Assembly: GCA_002839315.1 (NCBI GenBank)
Contig: PGXV01000010.1
Span: 1-64,000, forward strand
Direction of reading: 5' to 3'
Source of the DNA: Spirochaetae bacterium HGW-Spirochaetae-3
Lineage (GTDB): Bacteria > Spirochaetota > Spirochaetia > Treponematales > UBA12059
Length of the DNA: 64,000 bases
In this document: in pieces, positions 50,547-58,415 of the stretch
How positions within the stretch are numbered: the stretch's first letter is position 1
How the letters are laid out: every line of letters starts with the position of its first letter
Translations under genes and position numbers: made by a program
The notes under the pieces: model-generated
What the model was told of the DNA's origin: nothing
Database searches by the model: none
The model's input: the letters and a program-made list of their open reading frames with translations, nothing else

Positions 50547-52716
50547 TCCCCGGGGCGGGCAGCCCGGATACCTGTCGGGCCTCAATCCCGAGCAGCTCGA
50601 GGCCGTGCTACACGAGCGCGGCAACCTGCTTATACTCGCGGGCGCCGGTTCCGGAAAGACCCGCGTCATCACGACCAAGATAGCCTGGCTGATACGCGAG
50701 CGAGGCCTCGCGCCCGAGTCGATACTCGCCGTCACCTTCACGAACAAGGCAGCCGCCGAGATGCGGGACCGCGCCTGTTCCATAGAGCCGTCCTGCGCGC
50801 GCGCCAACCTGCGCACGTTCCATTCGTTCGGCGCGTGGTTCCTGCGCCGGAACGCCGCCGCGGCGGGGCTCGACCGCGATTTCACGATATACGACGACGA
50901 CGACTCGACGACGCTTGTCCGCGCGGCCTTCCCGGACATGTCCAGGCCCGAGGCGGGCAAGCTGGCGTCCGCCATCGCCAGGGCCAAGGACTACGGCCTG
51001 GCGCCCGACTCTCCCGAGCTGGAGCGCCGCTTCGCCGAGAGGGACTTCCGCCGCCGCTACGCCGACTACGAGAGCAGGCTGCGCGCCACCGGCAACGTCG
51101 ACTTCGGCGACCTGATATCGCTGCCGGTACGCGTGCTGGACCGCGAGCCGGCCATACGCGAGCGTACGCACGCGCGTTTCCGCGTCATCCTCGTAGACGA
51201 GTACCAGGACTCCAACGTGGCCCAGTTCGAGCTCCTGAAGGCGCTCGCCGGACCGGAAGCCTACGTATGCGTCGTCGGGGACGACGACCAGAGCATCTAT
51301 CGATTCAGGGGCGCCGAGGTAAAGAACATCCTGTCCTTCCCCGACGTGTTCCCGGGCACGAGCATCGTCAAGCTGGAGCGCAACTACCGCTCGTACCAGA
51401 GCATCCTCGATATCGCCAGCAGTATCGTCGAGAAGAACGAGGGTCGCATCGGCAAGACGCTCAGGGCGACGAGGAAGGGCGGAGAGAAGCCCGTCCTCGC
51501 GGTGCTTCGCGACCACGAAGAGGAGGTCGCGTACTGCGTCCGCGTCGTGGACGCGCACGTGCGCAAGGGCGGCTCGTTCTCCGACGTCGCCATACTATAC
51601 CGCACCAACGCCCAGTCGCTCGCGTTCGAGCGCGCCCTGCCTTCGGCGGGCGTACCGTATCGGCTCGTCGGGGCGCTGCGCTTCTACGAGCGCGAAGAGG
51701 TCAAGGACGCGCTGGCGATCCTGGCTCTCGCGTCGAACCGGCGCGACGAGGTAGCCTTCAGGCGGGTCGCCAACAAGCCCGCGCGCGGGATAGGCGCCGC
51801 GAGCCTCGAGGCCGTCATAGGCATGGCCTTCGCGGAAGGCGGAGACCTCGTCGCCGCGGCCGCCAACGCTCCGGCCAAGTCGGCCAAGGCCCGCGCCGGC
51901 CTGTCGTCGTTCGCGTCGCTCATGGCCAGGCTGTCGGAGCGCCTCGGTCCGGGCGACGAGCCTCCCGACGACGACGTACCGGGCCCGTCCGCGCCCCCGG
52001 CGATGGATCCGCACGCCGAGAAGCTATCCGTCGTCGTGGAATACGCTATACGAGAGTCGGGCCTCCTCGAATTCCACAAGGGACAGGACGAGGTAGCCGG
52101 CACGCAGAAGGTCGCAAACCTCGACGAGCTCGTCAACGCGGCCGCCGATTATCCGGCTACGCGGACCGGCCTGTCGGCCTTCCTCGAGGCGGTGGAGCTC
52201 GACCGCGCGATGAGCTCCGGCGATTCCGGCCAGGACGCGGTGACGCTTATAACGATGCACAACACTAAGGGCCTCGAATTCCCGGTAGTCGTGATAGCGG
52301 GCATGGAGCAGGGCCTCTTCCCGCGGGACGACGACGGCGACGAGGACCTGGAAGAGCAACGCCGCCTATTCTACGTCGCGCTTACGAGGGCCAAGGACGA
52401 GCTGCATATCACCTATTGCAGGCGCAGGCTCTTCCGCGGCAGGATCATGGACTATCAGCCTTCCCGGTTCCTCGCCGAGGTCCCGAAGGAGATGCTGAGG
52501 TTCTTCGGAGGGAAGCTCGACCTGTCGGCGGCGGAGGCGGCGGGCAAGTGGAAAACGGGCGCGGCCGTCTACCATGACGATCACGGCTCGGGCTACGTCG
52601 TCAAGGCGGCGCCCGCCGGAGAGGCGGGCGTGTGCGTGACGGTGCATTTCGAGACCGGGCGGACCCTGCAGTTCTTCCCTAAATTCACCAAGAAGCTCGA
52701 GATTATCTCGGACTGA
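50536..52716 (+). CDS. UvrD/PcrA-type superfamily 1 DNA helicase
   Basis: A 726-residue 3'-5' helicase. Walker A AGAGSGKT is at 35-42, motif Ia TFTNKAAAEM near 66-75, Walker B DEYQDSN near 217, motif III GDDDQSIYRFRGA and motif V/VI TMHNTKGLEFPVV and RRLFYVALTRAKDEL. A short C-terminal Tudor-like region (about 670-720, AVYHDDHGSGYVV) is as in PcrA. It would act in excision repair and conflict resolution. The GTG start at 50536 lies inside the end of rimO. PcrA and Rep cannot be separated with certainty. Confidence 0.94.
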   Translation: MPASPRGGQPGYLSGLNPEQLEAVLHERGNLLILAGAGSGKTRVITTKIAWLIRERGLAPESILAVTFTNKAAAEMRDRACSIEPSCARANLRTFHSFGAWFLRRNAAAAGLDRDFTIYDDDDSTTLVRAAFPDMSRPEAGKLASAIARAKDYGLAPDSPELERRFAERDFRRRYADYESRLRATGNVDFGDLISLPVRVLDREPAIRERTHARFRVILVDEYQDSNVAQFELLKALAGPEAYVCVVGDDDQSIYRFRGAEVKNILSFPDVFPGTSIVKLERNYRSYQSILDIASSIVEKNEGRIGKTLRATRKGGEKPVLAVLRDHEEEVAYCVRVVDAHVRKGGSFSDVAILYRTNAQSLAFERALPSAGVPYRLVGALRFYEREEVKDALAILALASNRRDEVAFRRVANKPARGIGAASLEAVIGMAFAEGGDLVAAAANAPAKSAKARAGLSSFASLMARLSERLGPGDEPPDDDVPGPSAPPAMDPHAEKLSVVVEYAIRESGLLEFHKGQDEVAGTQKVANLDELVNAAADYPATRTGLSAFLEAVELDRAMSSGDSGQDAVTLITMHNTKGLEFPVVVIAGMEQGLFPRDDDGDEDLEEQRRLFYVALTRAKDELHITYCRRRLFRGRIMDYQPSRFLAEVPKEMLRFFGGKLDLSAAEAAGKWKTGAAVYHDDHGSGYVVKAAPAGEAGVCVTVHFETGRTLQFFPKFTKKLEIISD

Positions 52717-52729
52717 TATCGGAGCGGCC

Positions 52730-53563
52730 ATGAACGATCTCCTGAGGCTCCTGCCTCCAATCCGACGCGCCCGCGGCGCCCGGCTCTACGCGGCCGACGG
52801 CAGGCGTTTCCTCGACCTGTGGCTTGACGACGGCCGCGGCATACTCGGCGAGCGCGACCGGGCTACCCGCACCCACGCGGCCAACGCGGCCGACAAGGGC
52901 CTGACGCGCCCCTATCCGGGGCTTTACGACAGGCGTTTCGAGAAGGCCGCCGTCGCCATGTGGCCGGGCTTCGGGACGGTCAGGCTATTCTCCAGCGAGC
53001 GGGCGGCCCTGGAGGCCGCCGAGCGCGTCCTGGGCTCGGCGCCGACCGTCGTCGATACCGCCGCGCCGCGCAAGCCGTCCGATCCCGTAGCTAGCCATCC
53101 GCTGGCTTTGGCCCGCCCCCTGGCCGCCATACCGGACGACATCGATATCGCGATGCCTCGCCTGCCGTGCCCGAGGCCGTACGCCCCGTATTGCCTCATG
53201 GCGCGCGCGGGATCGCCCGCGGCGGCGGCCCTCGAGACGGAAACGGGAGAGCTCGTTCCCGCCCAATCGACGTTCGCGGCGGCGCGCGGCCTCGCCAGCG
53301 TGGAATCCGCCGTCCGAGACGGTTACGGCGAGGAGTCGTGGGCTCGCTTCGACAGGCGGCTCGGCGCGTTCTTCGAGCGCTCGGGCCCGTATCTCATCGC
53401 AAGGATCGGTCCCGATAGGCATGAGGAATTCTTCGAGGCGGCGCTCGAGGGCGGCGCTCTCGTTTCGCCCCGGTTCGGCGCTCCCTCGGTAGTGCCGGCT
53501 GACTTCGACGACGGCGAGCTCGTGAAGCTGGCCAGGTCGCTCGGAAAGCTCGCCAGGGAATAG
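52730..53563 (+). CDS. Short aminotransferase-like protein lacking the PLP-lysine region
   Basis: A 277-residue protein. The first ~60 residues (ARGARLYAADGRRFLDLWLD) closely resemble the N-terminus of class III aminotransferases, and the last ~70 resemble their C-terminal small domain. The central PLP-binding half, including the catalytic Lys, is missing: class III enzymes are ~400-450 residues. The frame is intact and tightly packed (14 bases after the helicase, 5 before the permease), so it is not an obvious pseudogene. It may have become a non-enzymatic binding protein. The resemblance was judged by eye. Confidence 0.6.
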   Translation: MNDLLRLLPPIRRARGARLYAADGRRFLDLWLDDGRGILGERDRATRTHAANAADKGLTRPYPGLYDRRFEKAAVAMWPGFGTVRLFSSERAALEAAERVLGSAPTVVDTAAPRKPSDPVASHPLALARPLAAIPDDIDIAMPRLPCPRPYAPYCLMARAGSPAAAALETETGELVPAQSTFAAARGLASVESAVRDGYGEESWARFDRRLGAFFERSGPYLIARIGPDRHEEFFEAALEGGALVSPRFGAPSVVPADFDDGELVKLARSLGKLARE

Positions 53564-53567
53564 AATA

Positions 53568-54431
53568 ATGCCCGCGATGGCGATGGCGCTCTTGGCGATA
53601 GCCGTATGGAGCTCGCTGGCCCTCCTGAACGCCGGGGTGGCGAATCTGCCGCCGCTGTTCTCGGCAGGCGTCGCCCTGTGCGTGGGAGGGCTCGTCGGGG
53701 CGTTCCGCGCCCGCGATTGGCGACTGCCGCCGGCGACTCTAGCGGTCGGCGTCGGCGGAATATTCGGCTACCACGCGCTGCTCTTCATGGCATTCCGCCT
53801 GGCGCCCGCGATAGAGGTGAACATACTCAATTACCTGTGGCCGTTGCTGATAGTCGTACTGTCGCCCGCGTTCCTGCGGGGCTACGCGCTGTCTCCGCGC
53901 AACGTGCTGGGCGCCGCGCTGGGCCTCGCGGGGGCCTTCGTCGTCGTGGGCGGCGGTCGGCTACGGCTCGATACGGCCTGGTTGCCGGGATACGCCTTGG
54001 CCGTGGCGGCCGCCTTCGTTTGGGCGAGCTACTCGCTTATGACGAAACGCCTGCCGGTATTCCCTACCGGAGCGGTCGGCCTCTTCTGCCTGGTTTCGGG
54101 CATACTGTCCCTCGGACTGTGGGTAGCCGGCGAAGCGGTCTCGAGCGGCGCGGTCAGCCTTCCCGCTCTGAGCCTTGCGGAGGCCGGATCGCTCCTCCTG
54201 CTCGGGATCGGGCCTATGGGAGGCGCCTTCTACGCGTGGGACGCGGCGCTCAAGCGCGGCGACCCGAGGACGATCGGCGCCCTCGCCTACCTGACGCCCC
54301 TGGCGTCCACGCTCAACCTCGTCGCGTTCGGCGGCAAGCCGCTGTCCGTCGCGTCGACGCTCGCGATGGGACTCATCGTCGCGGGCGCCGTCGTCGGTTC
54401 TACCCGGGGCCGGCCTCGCCGGGCCGCGTAG
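53568..54431 (+). CDS. EamA-type (DMT superfamily) transporter
   Basis: A 287-residue inner-membrane protein with about ten hydrophobic helices in two EamA repeats. Recognisable stretches are APAIEVNILNYLWPLLIVVLSP in the first half and the YLTPLASTLNL motif in the second. Members export amino acids or other metabolites; the substrate is unknown. Its start follows the preceding stop by four bases. Its 3' end overlaps the convergent EamA gene by 32 bases. Confidence 0.88.
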   Translation: MPAMAMALLAIAVWSSLALLNAGVANLPPLFSAGVALCVGGLVGAFRARDWRLPPATLAVGVGGIFGYHALLFMAFRLAPAIEVNILNYLWPLLIVVLSPAFLRGYALSPRNVLGAALGLAGAFVVVGGGRLRLDTAWLPGYALAVAAAFVWASYSLMTKRLPVFPTGAVGLFCLVSGILSLGLWVAGEAVSSGAVSLPALSLAEAGSLLLLGIGPMGGAFYAWDAALKRGDPRTIGALAYLTPLASTLNLVAFGGKPLSVASTLAMGLIVAGAVVGSTRGRPRRAA

Positions 54432-55302
54432 GCCTTGAATTCAGTAGCAGCACCCCTGTCAGTATAAGCGCGCCTCCTGCCAGCTGTAGACCGGAAAAAC
54501 GTTCCCCTAGCAACAAGGCCGATAGAGCCACCGTGAACAGGGGCTCTATGGTCGACACGAGGGCCGCGTCGGACGAACCGATGATGCGTATGGAGGCGAA
54601 CAGCGTGACGATGGGCACGATCGAGCCTATAACCGCGATGCCCGCCACGCCGGCGATAGCCGCCGGCGTCGTAGGCAGGAGGAAGGCGCCCGTCGCCAGC
54701 GTGACTATCCAGTAGACGACGGCGGAGGCCGCCATGATGTTCGCCGTCGCGAATACGGGATCGAGCGACGACATGACGCGCTCGCCGGCGACCAGGTAGC
54801 CCGCGTAGCTGACGGCCACCGCGAGCCCGAAGGCGTAGCCGACGAGAGGATACGAGCCTCGGGTCCACAGCGTAAGGACGCAGCCGGCGCTCGACAGCGC
54901 CAGCGCCGCGAGCTGCGAACGGCGCGGCCTGCGCCCCAGGAAGATGAACGACAGGCCGACGACGAAGGCCGGATAGAGGTACAGGAGCAACGAGGCGAGC
55001 CCGGGGTCAAGGTAGCGGACCGCGAGGAAATACAGCCCCGCCTGCGGCGCGAAGCCGAGTATCCCGAGCAGCAAGGCGTTACGGTACTGCCTCGACGGTC
55101 GCCTATAGCCGCCGTTCCTCAGCAGGACGGCCCACAGCACGACGGCCGCGAGGCTGAAGCGCCACGCGAGCGCCTGGGCCGGCGCCATGCCCTGCGAATA
55201 CGCCAGCTTGGCGAACAGTCCGAGCGTCGAGAAGCTGATCGCCGAGACGACGGCGAGCGCGACGCCTTTCGCCCTCCGGTCGCTCGCCCTCCGGTCGCTC
55301 AC
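54400..55302 (-). CDS. Second EamA-type (DMT superfamily) transporter
   Basis: A 300-residue protein with ten predicted helices. YLYPAFVVGLSFIFLGRR ends the first EamA repeat and EPLFTVALSALLLGERF is characteristic of the second. The start is a GTG overlapping the TGA of the upstream membrane protein gene (GTGA). An exact 15-base tandem duplication at the start (55270-55299) encodes the SDRRA repeat. It faces the other EamA gene and overlaps it by 32 bases at the 3' ends. Substrate unknown. Confidence 0.88.
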   Translation of the reverse strand: MSDRRASDRRAKGVALAVVSAISFSTLGLFAKLAYSQGMAPAQALAWRFSLAAVVLWAVLLRNGGYRRPSRQYRNALLLGILGFAPQAGLYFLAVRYLDPGLASLLLYLYPAFVVGLSFIFLGRRPRRSQLAALALSSAGCVLTLWTRGSYPLVGYAFGLAVAVSYAGYLVAGERVMSSLDPVFATANIMAASAVVYWIVTLATGAFLLPTTPAAIAGVAGIAVIGSIVPIVTLFASIRIIGSSDAALVSTIEPLFTVALSALLLGERFSGLQLAGGALILTGVLLLNSRPTRPGEAGPG

Positions 55303-56783
55303 GATCCGGAATCGAAGGCGACGCCGCCCAGGCGGTAGTCCTCGGGCCGTACCGACGCGCGAACCCGTTCGACGTCCGAGACCTTGCGCTCGAGCTCCAC
55401 CATGCGCCACGCGTCCCCGTCGATCGGTTCGGCGCCCTCATACGCGGCGAGGCCCTCCAGGACCCTGCGCGGGACGGACGCGTCGGACGGCCTCGCGACG
55501 GCCGGCAGCGCCTCGACCGCGGGGACGCGGACCGCCGAGGGAGAGGAGAGCGCCGCGGAGTACAGCGTCCGGCTCATGTTCTGCCGCTTGATACGCTCGT
55601 TCTCCCTGGCGACGGATCCAGCGCGTAACGCCGGGACCGCCCAGAACAGGATCGAGAATACTATCGGCACGACGCCGAGGCCTATCGCGACGATACCGAG
55701 CGGGTTGGATACGAGCTCCGACAAGAGGCTGGCGACGAACCAGAATAGATAGGTGCCGCCGGTCACGGGCCGCTGCGACAGGGCCGCCGCCGATAGCGAG
55801 CAATAAAGGAAATACGAACCGAACGCGAGGTTGGCGCCGTTGATCGCGGCGTACCAGACGTTGGACTTCGTCGCGTTGGCCGAGAACGGCCTGAGCCGCC
55901 TGAACGGGGAATCGGCGGCGCCCGAGTCGTCCGAGCGAGCCCTCAACAGTAGCTTCGGGAAATGGAAGTACACGGTGCCGTTGTCGCTGACCTCGGGGCT
56001 CCCCTCGAATTCGTACAGGTAGCGGTTGATCGCCGTATCAGCCGCCTCCGGCGACAAGCCGGTGACGGCCATGAAGTCCTCGAGGAGCACGACGCCCTTC
56101 CTGGCCCTGGCCAGCGCGACGAAGGCCCGCTTCTCGACGGCGTCGTGATCGGCGTTGGGGTCGGGCTCGCCGAACACGAACGAGAATATGGCCTTGTTGA
56201 GGGGACGCCGGTTCTCCTTCGTCCTGGCGCGGGCGCCCGCCTGGTAGCGGCGCTGGCCGGGCGACTTGAACACCTCGTTGTAGAACCATATGCGGACGAA
56301 GAGGTCCACGAGGCGGCCGGTCAGCGCCAGGCCGCCGCCCCGGCTTCGGCTCTTGCCGTTCCGGTCCGACGCGCTGGCGGCTACGGACGCGAGCAGGGCC
56401 AGCACGACGAGGGCGACGAACAGCGCGAAGTACCCGACGAGCATAACCATGATCCAGGCCTTGAACAGGAAGGTACCGACCGCGACGGCGCCCTTGCCCG
56501 AGGCGCGCAGGAAGCGCCTCAATCCCGGGCCGAAGCCCCGGTACCGGCTCCTGAGGCCGTCCGGGAACGAATAGAGGATCTCTCCGGATTCGGTAACCTT
56601 GAGGCGCCCGCCGAATTCATCGGCGACGGCTGGCAGTTCGGCGTCGACCTGGGGCTTCGGAAGCCCGGTGAACGCGACGATATCGGCGGGGGCCGCCTCG
56701 CCGCGGCGCTTCTTGAACGCCTCGACTATGGCGCTTCGTACGGCCTGCTTATTGTAATCGAGTACGTTGGTATCCTTAGCCAT
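55299..56783 (-). CDS. Membrane protein with two winged-helix-like repeats
   Basis: A 494-residue protein of a family I do not recognise by name. Two similar ~55-residue segments (about 28-80 and 225-280) each run VTGL-x-P-type helix, second helix, then a hairpin ending in GEILYSFP or GTVYFHFP, resembling a winged-helix duplication. Between and after them are two hydrophobic pairs (about 100-140; 315-400), and the C-terminal ~90 residues are soluble. AGGAG precedes the ATG. It is translationally coupled to the EamA gene. Regulation or sensing at the membrane is a guess. Confidence 0.7.
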   Translation of the reverse strand: MAKDTNVLDYNKQAVRSAIVEAFKKRRGEAAPADIVAFTGLPKPQVDAELPAVADEFGGRLKVTESGEILYSFPDGLRSRYRGFGPGLRRFLRASGKGAVAVGTFLFKAWIMVMLVGYFALFVALVVLALLASVAASASDRNGKSRSRGGGLALTGRLVDLFVRIWFYNEVFKSPGQRRYQAGARARTKENRRPLNKAIFSFVFGEPDPNADHDAVEKRAFVALARARKGVVLLEDFMAVTGLSPEAADTAINRYLYEFEGSPEVSDNGTVYFHFPKLLLRARSDDSGAADSPFRRLRPFSANATKSNVWYAAINGANLAFGSYFLYCSLSAAALSQRPVTGGTYLFWFVASLLSELVSNPLGIVAIGLGVVPIVFSILFWAVPALRAGSVARENERIKRQNMSRTLYSAALSSPSAVRVPAVEALPAVARPSDASVPRRVLEGLAAYEGAEPIDGDAWRMVELERKVSDVERVRASVRPEDYRLGGVAFDSGS

Positions 56784-56819
56784 GCTCTATCTCCTGGAAA
56801 TGCGTTCTGATATAAGCGG

Positions 56820-58304
56820 TCAGGCGATCGTATGCGCGCCCGCGCCGCGTCGCGGGGCAGATACTCCGCGATAGAGTTCCTCGTATTCCCTGGCGGCCGC
56901 TTCCCACGAGAAATCGAGCGCCATCGCCCGGCGCCGCATGGCGTCGAGCTGCTCCGCCCGATTGTAGTACGCCCAGACGGCCCAGCCCGTCGTATCGTAG
57001 ACGGCCCTCGGCGTCAGATGGTCGAAGAGGAACCCCGAGCCCGCCCCCGTCTCCTGGTTATAGTTGGAGATGGTATCCGATAGCCCGCCGGTCCGGTGAG
57101 CGATCGGCAGCGTTCCGTATCGCAGCGAGTACATCTGGTTGAGGCCGCACGGTTCGTATCGGCTAGGCATCATGAAGAAGTCCGATCCCGCCTCTATCAT
57201 GTGGGCCGTGCGCTCGGAATACCCGATCCTCGCCCTGAAGTTAGGCAGCCTGGCCGATAGCGCGAGGATCTCCGCCTCGCACCAGGAGTCGCCCGTGCCT
57301 TGGACGATGAACTGCAGGTCCATGTCCATGCACAGCTTGGCCGCGCAGCCGTAGGTAGGGCCGAACAGCTCGCCTATGCCCTTCTGGTCGGTAAGGCGCG
57401 ACACCATGCCGATAAGCGGCTTCTCCGTATCCTCGGGCAGGCCGAATTCCCGTTGCAACGCCGTCTTGCAGGCCGCCTTGCCCGACATATCCTCTATGGA
57501 ATAGCGCCGGGCGATAAGCGGATCGGTCGACGGGTTCCAGTCGACGCCGTCGACCCCGTTGAGTATACCGACGAGGTCGGGTCCCCGGGCCCTGAGCAAT
57601 CCGTCGAGCGTGCAACCCAATTCCGGGGTCTGTATCTCCCGCGCGTAGGTAGGCGATACCGTGGCCAGGCCGTCGGCGCAGGTAATGCCGGCCTTCAGGG
57701 CGTTGATGGAATCGAAATACTCGAATCCGGCGCCGTGGAACAGTTCCCACGGCAACCCGAAGGACGGGAACCCATCCTTGGGATAGATGCCCTGGTAGCC
57801 GAGGTTATGGATGGTCAGTACGCTGGCCACGGTGTCGTAGTCAGGTTCGGCGTGGCGAAGGTACACGGGCGCGAACGAGCAGGGCCAGTCATGGGCGTGC
57901 AGCACGTCGGGCTTCCAGCGCAACGCGTCGCATAGCCTGAAGGCCGCCCTGGACAGGAAGGAGAATCGTTGGGGGTTGTCCGCGAAGTCGGGCTCGGTCT
58001 TGGAGCCGTAGATACCGGGCCGGCCGAAGTATTCCTCACGATCTATGAAGAAGACGGGCACGTCGGAATCGGGCAATACTCCCTTGAAGACGACTGCCCG
58101 CTCGACGCCGTCGCCCGTCTCCACGTCGAGCCCGGAACGAAGCCGTACGAGCCCGTCCGTCGGGATGATGCCGTAGCGGGGCATAACGATGCGAACATCG
58201 TGGCCGATACGACGCAAGGCCCTCGAGAGAGCCGAGACGGCGTCGGCCAGGCCGCCGGACTTGGCGAACGGCGTAGCCTCGCTGGTTACCATGAGCACGT
58301 GCAC
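56820..58304 (-). CDS. glgA: Glycogen synthase (ADP-glucose type, GT5)
   Basis: A 494-residue enzyme that extends alpha-1,4-glucan from ADP-glucose. The N-terminal signature is VTSEATPFAKSGGLADAV (KSGGL binds the nucleotide sugar). The C-terminal retaining-GT motif region contains PSRYEPCGLNQMYSLRYGT and TGGLSDTI. The GTG at 58304 gives MHVLMVTSE and has GAGGAG seven bases upstream. It is downstream of recG with its own candidate promoter. No other glycogen gene is in the window. Confidence 0.96.
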   Translation of the reverse strand: MHVLMVTSEATPFAKSGGLADAVSALSRALRRIGHDVRIVMPRYGIIPTDGLVRLRSGLDVETGDGVERAVVFKGVLPDSDVPVFFIDREEYFGRPGIYGSKTEPDFADNPQRFSFLSRAAFRLCDALRWKPDVLHAHDWPCSFAPVYLRHAEPDYDTVASVLTIHNLGYQGIYPKDGFPSFGLPWELFHGAGFEYFDSINALKAGITCADGLATVSPTYAREIQTPELGCTLDGLLRARGPDLVGILNGVDGVDWNPSTDPLIARRYSIEDMSGKAACKTALQREFGLPEDTEKPLIGMVSRLTDQKGIGELFGPTYGCAAKLCMDMDLQFIVQGTGDSWCEAEILALSARLPNFRARIGYSERTAHMIEAGSDFFMMPSRYEPCGLNQMYSLRYGTLPIAHRTGGLSDTISNYNQETGAGSGFLFDHLTPRAVYDTTGWAVWAYYNRAEQLDAMRRRAMALDFSWEAAAREYEELYRGVSAPRRGAGAHTIA

Positions 58305-58367
58305 ATGCGGCTCCTCAATATGCGCAGACCTGCGCTCGTTATTATTCGAAGGCTATAACAACCATCG

Positions 58368-58396
58368 AGTATAGTAAGATACGGCCCCGGCGGCAA
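58368..58396 (-). promoter_or_regulatory. Putative glgA promoter
   Basis: Minus strand: TTGCCG (58396-58391), 17 bases, TATACT (58373-58368, 5/6), about 64 bases upstream of the GTG start. Confidence 0.55.
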
Positions 58397-58415
58397 CGCC
58401 GTTCTGCCTACCGCG

